A DNA stretch of 64,000 bases from Pogostemon cablin. Taxonomy: Eukaryota > Streptophyta > Magnoliopsida > Lamiales > Lamiaceae. A program made the position numbers and the translations under genes. Numbering within the stretch: position 1 is the stretch's first letter; each line of letters opens with the position of its first letter. The stretch is taken from the NCBI GenBank assembly GCA_023678885.1, contig CM042972.1, positions 13,474,501 through 13,538,500 of the forward strand, written 5' to 3'. The notes beneath the pieces are model-generated. The model had not been told where the DNA came from and did no database searches. It saw nothing but the letters and a program-made list of their open reading frames with translations. Positions 11,673-23,021 of the stretch are shown one piece after another.

Positions 11673-14600
11673 TCGAAACGAAGAAAATATTGATTGTAAC
11701 GAGAAAATGAGCATCAAAATGAAGAAAATATGCACCGAAACAAAATAAAATGTTGATCGTAACAAAAAATGAGCATAAAAATGAAGGAAATATGCATCAA
11801 AAAGAGGGAAATGTTGATCGTAACGAGAAATTTTGCATTAAAATGAAAGAAATATTAGTCAAAATTAAGGAAATATTTATCGTAACGAGAAAATAAGCAT
11901 CACAATGAAGGAAATGTGCATTGAAATGAAGAAAATGTTGATGTAACGAGAAAATAAACATCAAAATGAAGGAAATGTGCATCGAAACAAAGAAAATATT
12001 GATCGTAACAAGAAAATGAGCATCAAAATGAAGGAAATGTGCATCAAAACGAAGAAAATATTGATCATAACGAGAAAATGAGCATCAAAATGAAGGAAAT
12101 GTGCATCGAAACGAAGAAAATATTGATCGTAACGAGAAAATGAGCATCAAAATGAAGGAAAAGTGCATCGAAACGAAGGAAATATTGATCGTAATGAGAA
12201 AATAATCATCAAAACGAAGGAATTATGTATCAAAACGAAGGAAATGTTTATCGTAATGTGAAAATGAGCATCAAAATGAAGGAAATATGAATCGTAACGA
12301 AGGAAATGTAGATCGTAACGATAAAATAATCATCAGAATAAAGGAAATACTGATCTTAACGAGAAAATAAGCATCAAAATGAAGAAAAAATGCATCAAAA
12401 CGAACATAATGTTGATCGTAACGAGAAAATGAGCATCAAAATGAAGGAAATGAGCATCGAAACAAAGAAAATATTGAGCGTAACGAGAAAATGAGCATCA
12501 AAATGAAGGAAATGTGCATCAAAATGAAGAAAATATTGATCGTAACGAGAAAATGAGCATCAAAATGAAGGAAATACGCATCATAACGAAGAAAATATAG
12601 ATCGTAACGAACAAATGAGCATCAAAATAAAGGAAATGTGCATCGAAACGAAGAAAATATTGATCGTAACGAGAAAATGAGCATAAAAATGAAGGAAATA
12701 TACACCTAAACAAAGGAAATGTTGATCGTAACTATAAAATGAGCATAAAAATGAAGGAAATATGCATCGAAAAGAGGGAAATGTTGATCATAACAAGAAA
12801 TTTAGAATTAAAATGAATGAAATATTAATCGAAACGAAGGAAATATTGATCATAACGAGAAATTGAGCATCAAAATGAAGGAAATATGCATCAAAACGAA
12901 GAAAGTGTTGATAGTAACGATAAAATGAGCATCAAAATGAAGGAAATGTGCATCGAAACGAAGAAAATATTGATCGTAACGAGAAAAAGAGCATCAAAAT
13001 GAAGGAAATGTGTATCGAAATGTAGGAAATTTGCATCAAAATGAAGAAATGTGTATAGAAACGAAGAAAATGTTCGTAACGAGAAAATGAGCATCAAAAT
13101 GAAGGAAAAGTGCTTCGAAACGAAGAAAATGTTGATCGTAATGATAAAATGAGCATCAAAATGAAGGAAAAATGCATCGAACCGAAGGAAATATTGATCG
13201 TAATGAGAAAATGAGCATCAAAATAAAGGAAATGTTGGTCGTTACAAGAAAATGTGCTTCAAAATAAAGGAAATTTGCATCAAAATAAAGGAAATATTGA
13301 TCGTAAAGAGAAAATGAGCATCAAAATGAAGGAAATATGCATCAAAACAAAGATAATGTTGATCATAACGAGAAAATGAGCATCAAAATGAATGAAATAT
13401 GCATCGAAATGAAGAAAATATAGATCGTAACGAAAAAATGAGCATAAAAATGAAGTAAATATGCATCGAAAAGAGGGAAATGTTGATCGTAACAAGAAAT
13501 TTAGCATTAAAATGAAGGAAATATTAGTCGAAAAGAAGGAAATATTGATCATAATGAGAAAATGAGCATCAAAATGAAGGAAATATGCATCGAAACGAGA
13601 AAATTTTGATTGTAACAAGAAAATGAGCGTCAAATTGAAGGAAATGTGCATCGAAACGAAGAAAATGTTGATCGTAATGAGAAAATGAGCATTAAATGAA
13701 GGAAATGTGTATCGAAACAAAGAAAATGTTCGTAACTAGAAAATGAGCATCAAAATGATGGAAAAGTGCATCGAAACGAAGGAAATATTGATCGTAACGA
13801 GAAAATGATCATCAAAATGAAGGAAATATGTGTCAAAACGAAGGAAATGTTGTTCGTTACGAGAATATGAGCATCAAAATGAAAGAAATATGAATCGAAA
13901 TGAAGGAAATGTAGATCGTAACGAGAAAATGAGCATCAGAATTAAGGAAATGACCATGGAAACGAAGAAAATATTGATCGTAACGAGAAAATGATCATCA
14001 AAATGATGGAAAGGACCATCGAAACCAAGGAAATGTTTATCGTAACGAACAAATGAGCATCAAAATGAAGGAAATGAGCATCAGAACAAAGAAAATGTTG
14101 ATCGTAACGAACAAATGAGCATCAAAATGAAGAAATGTACATCGAAACGAAGAAAATGTTGATCGTAACGAGAAAATGAGCATTAAAATGAAGGAAAAAT
14201 GCATCGAACCGAAGGAAATATTGATCGTAACGAACAAATGAGCATCAAAATGAAGGAAATGTGCATCAGAACAAAGAAAATGTTGATTGTAATGAACAAA
14301 TGAGCATCAAAATGAAGTAAATGTGCATCGAAACGAAGAAAATATAGATCGTAACGAGAAAATAGCATCAAAATGAAGTAAATATGCATCGAAAAGAGGG
14401 AAATGTTGATCGTAACAAGAAATTTAGGATTAAAATGATGGAAATATTAGTCGAAACAAAGAAAATATTGATCGTAATGAGAAAATGAGCATCAAAATGA
14501 AGGAAATGTGCATCGAAACGAAGAAAATGTTGATCGTAACAAGAAAATGAGCATCAAAATGAAGGAAATGTGCATTTGATCGTAACGAGAAAATGACCAT

Positions 14601-17132
14601 CAGAATGAAGGAAATGACCATCGAAACGAAGAAAATATTGATCGTAACGAGAAAATGATCATCAAAATGAATGAAAGGACCATCGAAACCAAGTAAATGT
14701 TGATCGTAATGAACAAATGAGCATCAAAATGAAAGAAATATGAATCGAAATGAAGGAAATATAGATCGTAACAAGAAAATGAGCATCAGAATGAAGGAAA
14801 TGAGCATCGAACCGAAGAAAATATTGATCGTAACGAGAAAATGAGCATCAAAATGAAGGAAATGTGCATCATAACGAAGAAAATGTTGATCGTAACGAGA
14901 AAATGAGCATCAAAATGAAGGAAATGTGCATCGAAACAAAGGAAATGCTGATCGTAACTAGAAAATGTGCATAAAAATGAAGGAAATATGCATCGAAATG
15001 AGGGAAATGTTGATCGTAACGAAAAATTTAGCATCAAAATGAAGGAAATATTAGTCGAAATGAAGAAAATATTGACCATAACGAGAAAATGAGCATCAAA
15101 ATGAAGGAATGTGCACCGAAACGAAGAAAATGTTGATCGTAATGAGAAAATGAGCATCAAAATGTAGGAAATGTGCATTGAAACGAAGAAAATTTTTATC
15201 GTAACACGAAAATGAGCATCAAAATAAAGGAAATGTGCATTTGATCGTAACGAGAAAATGACCATCAGAATGAAGGAAATGACCATCGAAACGAAGAAAA
15301 TATTGATCGTAACGAGAAAATGATTATCAAAATGAATGAAAGGACCATCGAAACCAAGGAAATATTGATCGTAATGAACAAATGAGCATCAAAATGAAAG
15401 AAATATGAATCGAAATGAAGGAAATATAAATCATAACAAGAAAATGAGCATCAGAATGAAGGAAATGAGCATCGAACCGAAGAAAATATTGATTGTAACG
15501 AGAAAATGAGCATCAAAATGAAAGAAATGTGCATCATAACGAAGAAAATGTTGATCATAACGAGAAAATGAGCATCAAAATGAAGGAAATATGCATCGAA
15601 ACAAAGGAAATGCTGATCGTAACTAGAAAATGTGCATAAAAATGAAGGAAATATGCATCGAAATGAGGGAAATGTTGATCGTAACGAAAAATTTAGCATC
15701 AAAATGAAGGAAATATTAGTCTAATTGAAGAAAATATTGATCATAACGAGAAAATGTGCATCAAAATGAAGGAATGTGCACCGAAACGAAGAAAATGTTG
15801 ATCGTAATGAGAAAATGAGCATCAAAATGTAGGAAATGTGCATTGAAACGAAGAAAATTTTTATCGTAACGAGAAAATGAACATCAAAATAAAGGAAATT
15901 GCATCGAAACGAAGGAAATATTGATCGTAACGAGAAAATGAGCATCAAAATGAAGGAAAGTGCATTGAAACGAAGGAAATATTGATCGTAATGAGAAAAG
16001 GATCATGGAAATGAAGGAAATGTTGATCGTAATCAGAAAATGAGGATCAAAATGAAGGAAATATGCATCGAAACGAAGGAAATGTATATCGTAACGAGAA
16101 AATGAGCATCAGAATGAAGGAAATATTGATCTTAACGATAAAATAAGCATCAAAATAAAGGAAATATGCATCAAAACGAAGATAATGTTGATTGTAACGA
16201 GAAAATTAGCATCAAAATGTAGGAAATGACCATCGAAACGAAGAAAATATTGATCGTAACGAGAAAATGAGCATCAAAATGAAGGAAATGTACATCAGAA
16301 CAAAGAAAATGTTGATAGTAACGAACAAATGAGCATCAAAATGAAGGAAATGTGCATCGAAACGAAGAAAATGTTGATTGCAACGAGAAAATGAGCATAA
16401 AAAATGAAGGAAATATGCACCGAAACAAAATGAAATGTTGATCGTAACTAGAAAATGAGCATAAAAATGAAGGAAATATGCACCGAAAAGAGGGAAATAT
16501 TGATTGTAAAGAGAAATTTAGCATTAAAATGAAGGAAATATTAGTCGAAATGAAGGAAATATTGATCGTAACGAGAAAATGAGCATCAAAATGAAGGAAA
16601 TGTGCATCGAAACGAAGAAAATGTTGATCGTAACGAGAAAATGAGCATCAAAATGAAGGAAAGGTGCATCGAAACTAAGAAAATATTGATCGTAACTAGA
16701 AAATGTTCATCAAAATGAAGGAAATATGAATCAAAACTAAGGAAATGTAGATCGTAACAAGAAAATGAGCATCTGAATGAAGGAAATACTGATCGTAACG
16801 AGAGACTGAGCATCAAAATGAAGGAAATATTCATCAAAACGAAGATAATGTTGATCGTAACGAGAAAATGAGCATCAAAATGAAGGAAATGAGCATCGAA
16901 ACAAAGAAAATATTGATCGTAACGAGAAAATGAGCATCAAAATGAATGAAATGTGCATCGAATCAAGAAAATGTTGATCGTAACGAGAAAATAAGCATCA
17001 AAATGAAGGAAATATACACCGAAATAAAGGAAATATTGATCGTAACTAGAAAATGAGCATAAAAATGAAGGAAATATGCATCGAAAAGAGGGAAATGTTG
17101 ATCTTAATGAGAAATTTAGCTCTAAAATGAAG

Positions 17133-17137
17133 GAAAT
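17133..17137. other. Target-site duplication, left copy
   Basis: GAAAT directly precedes the element's TGTCACGCC end. The same five bases follow the element at 26904. The uninterrupted sequence at 9161-9165 has a single GAAAT. Five bases is the usual length for Ty3/gypsy integration. Confidence 0.95.
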
Positions 17138-18080
17138 TGTCACGCCCCGACCCCAGACAAAGCGCGACAACCGCCACGTTAACCATAAATTTCACAGAAT
17201 GGGTGCACTCCACTCCACAAAGTTTATAGAAAACGTAAGGCTTGCTATCAAGTACCTGTAGAACTGAACAACTGATAACAACGGGTACAACCCGAGGACA
17301 TCATCTCATAAAGTATCAACAAGGATTTTTAAAGGTACAAAATTCAACGGTGTAACTTAGTTTAAAGAAAATATACATGAACGATATAACATCGCGAAGG
17401 TACAAAAAGAACATCAAGGGGGTCACCAAATATAAACTATACAATCTCGCCAATGAATCCGTCAATTTACATAAAAGAGAAAGTACCCAAAACACGGATT
17501 GGATGATGTGCAAACGATAGGCAAACCTCCAACCAAAATGATATCAACAGCCTGAAAAGGAAAGAATGATGGGGGGTGAGCAAAACCACTAGCTCAGTGA
17601 GGTGATAAGCCGGTCACCCCGACCCTTATACGAAGCATGTACTCCCACTCGCGGTTCATAACATAAAATCCCACAATTCGTCCCACAATAATTATTCTCA
17701 CTCAGTGTACATATTAATGAAAATAAAAACCTTAGTGCACATTTATGAATAACACAATTAGTTCAAACAACATGTTATCACATAAAAGACGCGTGGGTAG
17801 TCAATATCCTCCTCGAACTGAGCTCTCCGTCGAGAGACAGTCCAAGCCCGTCACCGTTACTCTAGATAAAATGCACATTAATATTCTTTCTCAATACGCC
17901 AAGTGCTAAAGTCCACAATTCAATATCGACGTGAATACTTGAAATGATCAAACATATAAACATATATGACATGCATGTCCCACACCGGTGACGTTGACTG
18001 AGCCTATAATAGACTAATCCATCTAACGATCACCTTCCAGAGTATCAGTATTTGGCAAATGGACAGGTGCCCCGTTAGAT

Positions 18081-18221
18081 CTAACTCACCCAGGTTTGCC
18101 AATCACGGGCAACTTGGTTGTCACTCTAACTCACCCGAACCGCGACAATTCGGGCTACTTAATCAATGTCGCTCCAACTCACCCGAACCGTGACCAATTC
18201 GGGCTACTTAACCTTGGTACC
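18081..18221. repeat. Three degenerate 45-49 bp direct repeats inside the LTR
   Basis: Units begin with CTAACTCACCC or CCAACTCACCC at about 18081, 18126 and 18174. Each contains a CGGGC..ACTT part (GGGCAACTT once, GGGCTACTT twice). The second and third are closest to each other. The matching set in the other LTR is at about 25545-25685. Confidence 0.85.
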
Positions 18222-19218
18222 AGGCATACATATGCATGTGCATCATAAGATAAATAACGACTCAAGTTAGAGTCTTAATTGGCACACAAAAATAACCAGA
18301 AATCAATAATACTCATAAAATGGCTAACATGACTCTAACCAGAGCAATCGAGCCAATCAGGCTCTTTACCACATAACATAATACCAAATAATTTTCTTAT
18401 CAATTAACTAAAACTAAAATAAATGCACATTTATCGAGGGTCCACACTTCCCACAAGAGAAGGCGTTCCCGAATTATCAACTCACAAGGAAGTGATTAAC
18501 TCTCTCCGGAATCTGAAGTCGGTCCCTTGCCCTTCGTCGATGGTTCTTTACCTAGAAAGGAGATGAGCAATTAAAGACAAATTAAATATAACTAACTATT
18601 AGCGTTAACATCCCTTTCATTGCTAAAAACAAATCCTAATCGAGTTCGAACGAGTCGATATTAAATAAAAATGGCATGTAACTCTTTAACATCAGTTCCC
18701 AATCCCATATAACCGTTTCAATACATTAACTAAATGAAACGATAAAAAAAATAAGTTTGAATTCGACATAAAAATTCTGAAATTTTCCAGCTAGCGGCAG
18801 TTTACGAGAAAAATCATAACTAATTGTAGAATAATCGGATTGAGGCGTTTCAAGTGGCTACGGAAAGCTAACGAGTTCAGCTACGTACAAAAATTAAGTT
18901 TGCAAAGTTTCGATGGCAATAGCTATGCCAAAATCAGTTCGAACAGTCTGCAAATTACCCACATACCAAAAAGAAAAACCCCACAAAATTACAAAATCAT
19001 GGAAGAAGGAAGCTTAATTCACACACCACTTACCTCAAAACAACTTAGAAACCACCTAGGATGAGGGTTGTAAGGGAGAATTTGATCAACAAGGGTTTCT
19101 CCTCTTCACTCTCTTCTTTCCCCTCTTTAGCTTTTCTTCTCCCGTTCTTCTCTCTCTTTTTTTTTTTTAACTTTAGCTTTACTAATTATATCAGGCCATT
19201 TAAGTGGGCTGAAACTTT

Positions 19219-19441
19219 GGGCCACAAAATAAATAAATAAATAAGTTTGGGCTTTCTAAAAAAAATTCTAGTTGGGCTAAGATAGGGATGGCCTTTTGGG
19301 CCATAAAATAAATAAATAGGTTTTGGGCTTTTTAAAATAAATCTAGTTGGGCTAAGTTAGGGCTGGCCTTTTGGGCCATATAAATAAATAAATAGGTTTT
19401 GGGCTTTCTAAAAAAAAATCTAGTTGAACTAAGATATTATA
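19219..19441. repeat. Three 70-79 bp direct repeats at the U3 end of the 3' LTR
   Basis: Units start with GGGCCA at 19219, 19298 and 19373. Each continues with an AAATAAATAA run, a TTTGGGCTTT motif, an A-rich stretch and a TCTAGTTG motif. In element direction they form the beginning of the LTR (U3). The same series is at about 26681-26903 in the 5' LTR, where it would lie upstream of the element's transcription start. Confidence 0.88.
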
Positions 19442-22400
19442 AAGTATCCCCTCCTCTAAAAAGTTTCGTCCTCGAAACATAAACGTACCTAGAGATGAAA
19501 AGAGATTTGGATGGTGTTGACGCATGACTGACTCTGGTTCCCATGTTTCTTCTTCAATTTGATCACTTCTCCATAGAATTCTCACCATAGGAATGGATTT
19601 GTTACGAAGCATTTTCTCTCGGCGATCTACAATTTGAACAGGTTGTACTTCGTACGATAGATTTTCCTTTAATACAACTGGGGGATCTTTGAGCACGTGC
19701 GAAGGATCTGGTTCATATTTTCTAAGCATAGAGACATGGAAGACATCGTGAATCTTCGACAATTCCGATGGTAGCTCAAGTCGATACGCGACACGACCAA
19801 TCCTTTGCACGATCGTAAACGGGCCAATATACCTTGGACTCAACTTTCCTCGACGGCGGAATCGCAACACGCCCTTCCATGGAGAAACTTTCAGAAAAAC
19901 TTTGTCTCCTTCATTAAACTCCAAATCGCGCCTCCTATTATCTGCGTAGCTTTTCTGTCGATCTTGCGCTGCCTTAAGTCTGTCTCGAATAAGTTGTATT
20001 TTTGCCTTCGCATCTTCGATAAGCTCTACTTGTTCGATTTGTCTCTCGCCAACCTCATCCCAAAAGAGTGGTGTTCGACACTTTCGGCCATACAGAGCTT
20101 CGTACGGGGGCATTCCAATGCTTGAATGATAACTGTTGTTATAAGCGAACTCCACCAAAGTCACGTACTTATCCCAGCTACCTCCCAAATTCAACACCAC
20201 TGCACGTAGCATGTCTTCTAGTGTCTGTATAGTTCTCTCTGACTGTCCATCAGTCTGTGGATGAAACGAGGTACTGAATAGTAATTTTGTACCTAGCGCT
20301 TTCTGCAGACTAGGCCAAAAACGGGAAGTGAATCTTGGATCACGGTCAGATATGATTGACACTGGTACTCCGTGCAATCTCACGATCTCATCGACATATA
20401 ACTTGGCAAGTTTCTCTAAAGATTCGTTAGTATGCACTGGAAGGAAATGTGCCGATTTCGTCAGACGATCGACAATGACCCAAATTGAGTCATGACCCTT
20501 TTGGGTTCGAGGTAAACCAGAAACAAAATCCATTGTGACGTTTTCCCATTTCCACTCAGGAATAGGTAGTGGTTGAAGCATGCCGGCTGGTTTTTGGTGT
20601 TCCGCTTTAATCTGTTGGCAAGATAAGCACTTTGATACAAATTCAGTAGTGTCCCGTTTCATACCTGGCCACCAATAATGCTCCCGAAGTGTTCTATACA
20701 TTTTGGTATTACCAGGATGCATAGCATAGGCTGAAGAATGGGCTTCCTCAAGAATAGTTCTACGAACATCAAGTTCTGATGGAACACAAACATGATTTTT
20801 AAAAGTAAGAAGTCCATCATCCCGAATTTGATATTCTGTTTCTTTTCCTTGATTTAGCTTCGCCATCTTCTGTTGTAAATAAACATCGTGTGATTGTCTT
20901 TCTCGAATTTGCTCGAACAAGGTAGGTCTAACCTCGAATTTGGCGATTAAGGCAGAATCATTAGACTTTTCACAATCGAGCGAAATGTGTAAAGATTTAA
21001 ATTGCTCCAACATAGGAAGATAAAAAGATTGAATTGAAGCAAGTGAGGTAGAAGACTTTCTACTCAGAGCATCTGCAACAACGTTCGCCTTGCCAGGATA
21101 ATAATCGATGACTAAGTCATAGTCACTAATCAACTCCATCCATCGCCTTTGCCTGAGGTTGAGCTCCTTTTGCGTGGTGATATACTTTAAGCTCTTGTGA
21201 TCAGTGAAAACCCGACAAGTTGCACCATACAGATAGTGCCTCCATATCTTCAATGCAAAGACGATTGCAGCCAACTCTAAATCATGTGTAGGATAATTTT
21301 CTTCGTTCTTCTTCAATTGCCTTGAAGCGTAGGCAATAACCTTTCCTTCTTGCATGAGAACGCATCCTAATCCTTGTTTCGAGGCGTCGCTATAAATGGT
21401 AAATTCTCCAATCGCTGGGTCTGGCAAAGCAAGAATATGAGCTGAAATGAGTCGTCTTTTCAATTCTTGAAATGCTTCCTCGCATTCTTCACTCCATTCA
21501 AATTTTACCCCTTTCCGAGTCAATTTAGTCAAAGATGAAGCCAATAACGAAAAGTCTTTGACAAACCGTCGATAATATCCAGCTAATCCCAGAAAACTAC
21601 GAATCTCTGTCACGTTCTTTGGATGCTCCCAATCTAGTATAGCTTGAATCTTCACTGGATCGACGTAGATTCCTTCTTTAGAAATGTGATGACCCAAAAA
21701 GCTTACCTCGCGAAGCCAAAATTCACACTTCGAGAATTTAGCATAAAGCTGATTTTCTCTGAGAATGTTCAGAGCAATTCTTAGATGCTGAGAATGCTCG
21801 TCGTCCGATTTAGAATAAATAAGAATGTCATCAATGAAGATGATGACAAACTTATCTAAGTACGGCCGAAAGACCCGATTCATAAGATCCATAAAAGCTG
21901 CAGGAGCATTTGTGAGTCCAAAAGGCATAACACAGAATTCAAAATGACCGTATCTGGTTCGAAAAGCAGACTTAGGGATATCAGATTCCCTAATCTTGAG
22001 TTGGTGATAACCGGATCGCAAATCAATTTTTGAGAACACAGTTGCTCCTTGCAATTGATCAAACAGATCATCGATTCTTGGAAGAGGATATTTGTTCTTG
22101 ATAGTCACCTTGTTCAATTGACGGTAGTTGACACATAGATGAAGTGATCCATCTTTCTTCTTGACAAAAAGAACTGGAGCACCCCATGGAGATGTGCTAG
22201 GTCGTATGAAACCCTTCTCCAATAATTCCCCAAGTTGTGTCTGGAGTTCCTTAAGCTCAGCAGGCGACATTCGATATGGAGTAATCGATATAGGTGTGAT
22301 TCCAGGAAGTACGTCAATGGAAAAATCAATCTCTCGATTCGGAGGTTGTCCTGGTAAGTCTTCGGGAAAGACATCAGGAAATTCATTCACGATTGGGATG

Positions 22401-22876
22401 TCATCTAATTTAGTTTCAGAAAGAGAAGTATCGATGACAAATGCCAAGAATGCCTCACAACCCTTACGCATTAATTTATGCGCAGTCAACATTGAAATAA
22501 AAGAGAGGGATCTCGTTTGAAGTTTACCTTCAAAAACAAGTTCTGAGAATCCTGGTCTACGAAAAATAATAAGCTTCTCGTGGCAATCGAGAATTGCATG
22601 ATGAGAAGAAAGCCAATCCATGCCAAGAATAACATCAAGATCAATCAAAGGCAATGGTATCAATTCAGCCTCTAAAATGACATCTTTGATCTTCAATGGA
22701 CAACCAAGGAATACCGAATCACGAATTAGACGCTCTCCAAGAGGGGTATGAACGATGATTCCAGGTGACAAATGAGAGATAGGATAATCTAAGATCGCAG
22801 TAAGATCATCTCGGATATAAGACCTATCAGAACCTGGGTCAAATAAAGCGTAGACCTGATGGTCTCCCACAAACAC
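19352..22876 (-). CDS. pol: Pol polyprotein: protease, reverse transcriptase, RNase H, integrase, chromodomain
   Basis: A frame of 1174 codons with no internal stop. Protease: Asp13-Pro-Gly-Ser (the family more often has D-S/T-G) and ILGMDW at 83-88. RT: about 195-375, with Asp285 and FIDD at 347-350. RNase H: about 490-605, with Asp497, Glu534, Asp559 and Asp602. Integrase: zinc finger H713/H720/C750/C753 and the D,D35E triad Asp783, Asp844 and Glu880, then a GPF module at 1018-1020. A chromodomain lies at about 1077-1118, with the WEPE signature at 1112-1115. The codon at 22876 is GTG; the first in-frame ATG is Met86, after the protease Asp, so initiation here is unlikely and fusion to Gag is expected. 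The 3' end runs through the polypurine tract and about 90 nt into the LTR. Confidence 0.95.
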   Translation of the reverse strand: MFVGDHQVYALFDPGSDRSYIRDDLTAILDYPISHLSPGIIVHTPLGERLIRDSVFLGCPLKIKDVILEAELIPLPLIDLDVILGMDWLSSHHAILDCHEKLIIFRRPGFSELVFEGKLQTRSLSFISMLTAHKLMRKGCEAFLAFVIDTSLSETKLDDIPIVNEFPDVFPEDLPGQPPNREIDFSIDVLPGITPISITPYRMSPAELKELQTQLGELLEKGFIRPSTSPWGAPVLFVKKKDGSLHLCVNYRQLNKVTIKNKYPLPRIDDLFDQLQGATVFSKIDLRSGYHQLKIRESDIPKSAFRTRYGHFEFCVMPFGLTNAPAAFMDLMNRVFRPYLDKFVIIFIDDILIYSKSDDEHSQHLRIALNILRENQLYAKFSKCEFWLREVSFLGHHISKEGIYVDPVKIQAILDWEHPKNVTEIRSFLGLAGYYRRFVKDFSLLASSLTKLTRKGVKFEWSEECEEAFQELKRRLISAHILALPDPAIGEFTIYSDASKQGLGCVLMQEGKVIAYASRQLKKNEENYPTHDLELAAIVFALKIWRHYLYGATCRVFTDHKSLKYITTQKELNLRQRRWMELISDYDLVIDYYPGKANVVADALSRKSSTSLASIQSFYLPMLEQFKSLHISLDCEKSNDSALIAKFEVRPTLFEQIRERQSHDVYLQQKMAKLNQGKETEYQIRDDGLLTFKNHVCVPSELDVRRTILEEAHSSAYAMHPGNTKMYRTLREHYWWPGMKRDTTEFVSKCLSCQQIKAEHQKPAGMLQPLPIPEWKWENVTMDFVSGLPRTQKGHDSIWVIVDRLTKSAHFLPVHTNESLEKLAKLYVDEIVRLHGVPVSIISDRDPRFTSRFWPSLQKALGTKLLFSTSFHPQTDGQSERTIQTLEDMLRAVVLNLGGSWDKYVTLVEFAYNNSYHSSIGMPPYEALYGRKCRTPLFWDEVGERQIEQVELIEDAKAKIQLIRDRLKAAQDRQKSYADNRRRDLEFNEGDKVFLKVSPWKGVLRFRRRGKLSPRYIGPFTIVQRIGRVAYRLELPSELSKIHDVFHVSMLRKYEPDPSHVLKDPPVVLKENLSYEVQPVQIVDRREKMLRNKSIPMVRILWRSDQIEEETWEPESVMRQHHPNLFSSLGTFMFRGRNFLEEGILYNILVQLDFFLESPKPIYLFIWPKRPALT
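19442..19457 (-). other. Polypurine tract
   Basis: The minus strand reads AGAGGAGGGGATACTT directly against the 3' LTR start. The purine core AGAGGAGGGGA (19447-19457) is where plus-strand DNA synthesis would be primed. It also encodes part of the pol C-terminus. Confidence 0.9.
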
Positions 22877-22881
22877 ATGGC

Positions 22882-23021
22882 CTAAAGAAGCAATATTAGG
22901 TGAGATTGTGATTTAAAAATTCGGAAAGATAGAATTTCTTACGAATGTTTTATTCGTAATCAAGTGGCATAACAAGGCGGGGTTAGATTTAGCATGTGAA
23001 AATACTCAGATTATAAATTAC
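22882..23021 (-). other. Candidate 140-nt intron between gag and pol
   Basis: On the minus strand a donor-like CAG|GTAATT lies at 23022/23021 and an acceptor-like CTTCTTTAG|GC ends at 22882. A CTAAT sequence about 15 nt before the acceptor could act as a branch point. The segment is A/T-rich and contains the gag stop codon; the pol frame is closed by a TAA at 22913-22915. Removing exactly these 140 nt leaves phase intact across the junction and places the conserved end of Gag directly against the start of protease. Not proven; it could also be an inserted segment, or a frame disruption resolved in another way. Confidence 0.6.

Larger units (their letters stand above)
4556..12527 (+). repeat. 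About 8-kb satellite segmental repeat, unit 1
   Basis: Landmarks in this block recur 7972 bp later in unit 2 (for example 4601/12573, 5308/13280, 8614/16586). The left edge is a visible junction near 4553-4563 where the monomer register jumps. Relative to units 2 and 3 it has lost one complete 62-bp monomer in the 9470-9490 region. The site matching the retroelement insertion (GAAAT at 9161-9165) is empty here. Positions 10551-11672 are a mosaic copy of the 6.6-8.4 kb part. Confidence 0.9.
1..17137 (+). repeat. 62-bp tandem satellite array, left part
   Basis: This stretch is head-to-tail copies of a 62-bp monomer with no gene in it. An exact consensus copy lies at 4079-4140. The monomer splits into three related subunits of 21, 20 and 21 bp, with cores GAAACGAAGAAAATG, GTAACGAGAAAATG and AAAATGAAGGAAATG, each ending in GATC or CATC. 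Composition of the consensus is A29 G15 T11 C7. All copies seen have the same orientation. Monomer length is mostly held at 62 bp, with scattered 1-2 bp indels and some truncated monomers. The array is cut at 17137 by a retrotransposon and resumes at 26904. I do not recognise this satellite as a named family. A centromeric or pericentromeric position is only an inference. Confidence 0.97.
17138..19441 (-). repeat. 3' long terminal repeat (2304 bp)
   Basis: Its left end (TGTCACGCC) abuts the left target duplication, and its right end (GATATTATA) abuts the polypurine tract. It contains the last 90 bp of the pol reading frame (19352-19441), so the pol stop codon lies inside the LTR. Short open frames inside it (for example 17316-17513 and 18840-19064) occur identically in the other LTR and resemble nothing I know. 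I treat them as chance. Confidence 0.95.

Noticed and set aside
17316..17513. A 65-codon minus-strand frame in the LTR (also at 24780-24977)
   Set aside because: Lies in untranslated LTR sequence, is hydrophobic by chance, and resembles nothing I recognise.
18840..19064. A 74-codon plus-strand frame in the LTR (also at 26304-26528)
   Set aside because: Identical in both LTRs only because the LTRs are identical; antisense to the element, short, and without recognisable motifs.
19805..20125. Open frames on the strand opposite pol and gag (for example 19805-20125, 22161-22520, 24163-24387)
   Set aside because: They are shadows of the well-supported gag and pol frames on the minus strand.
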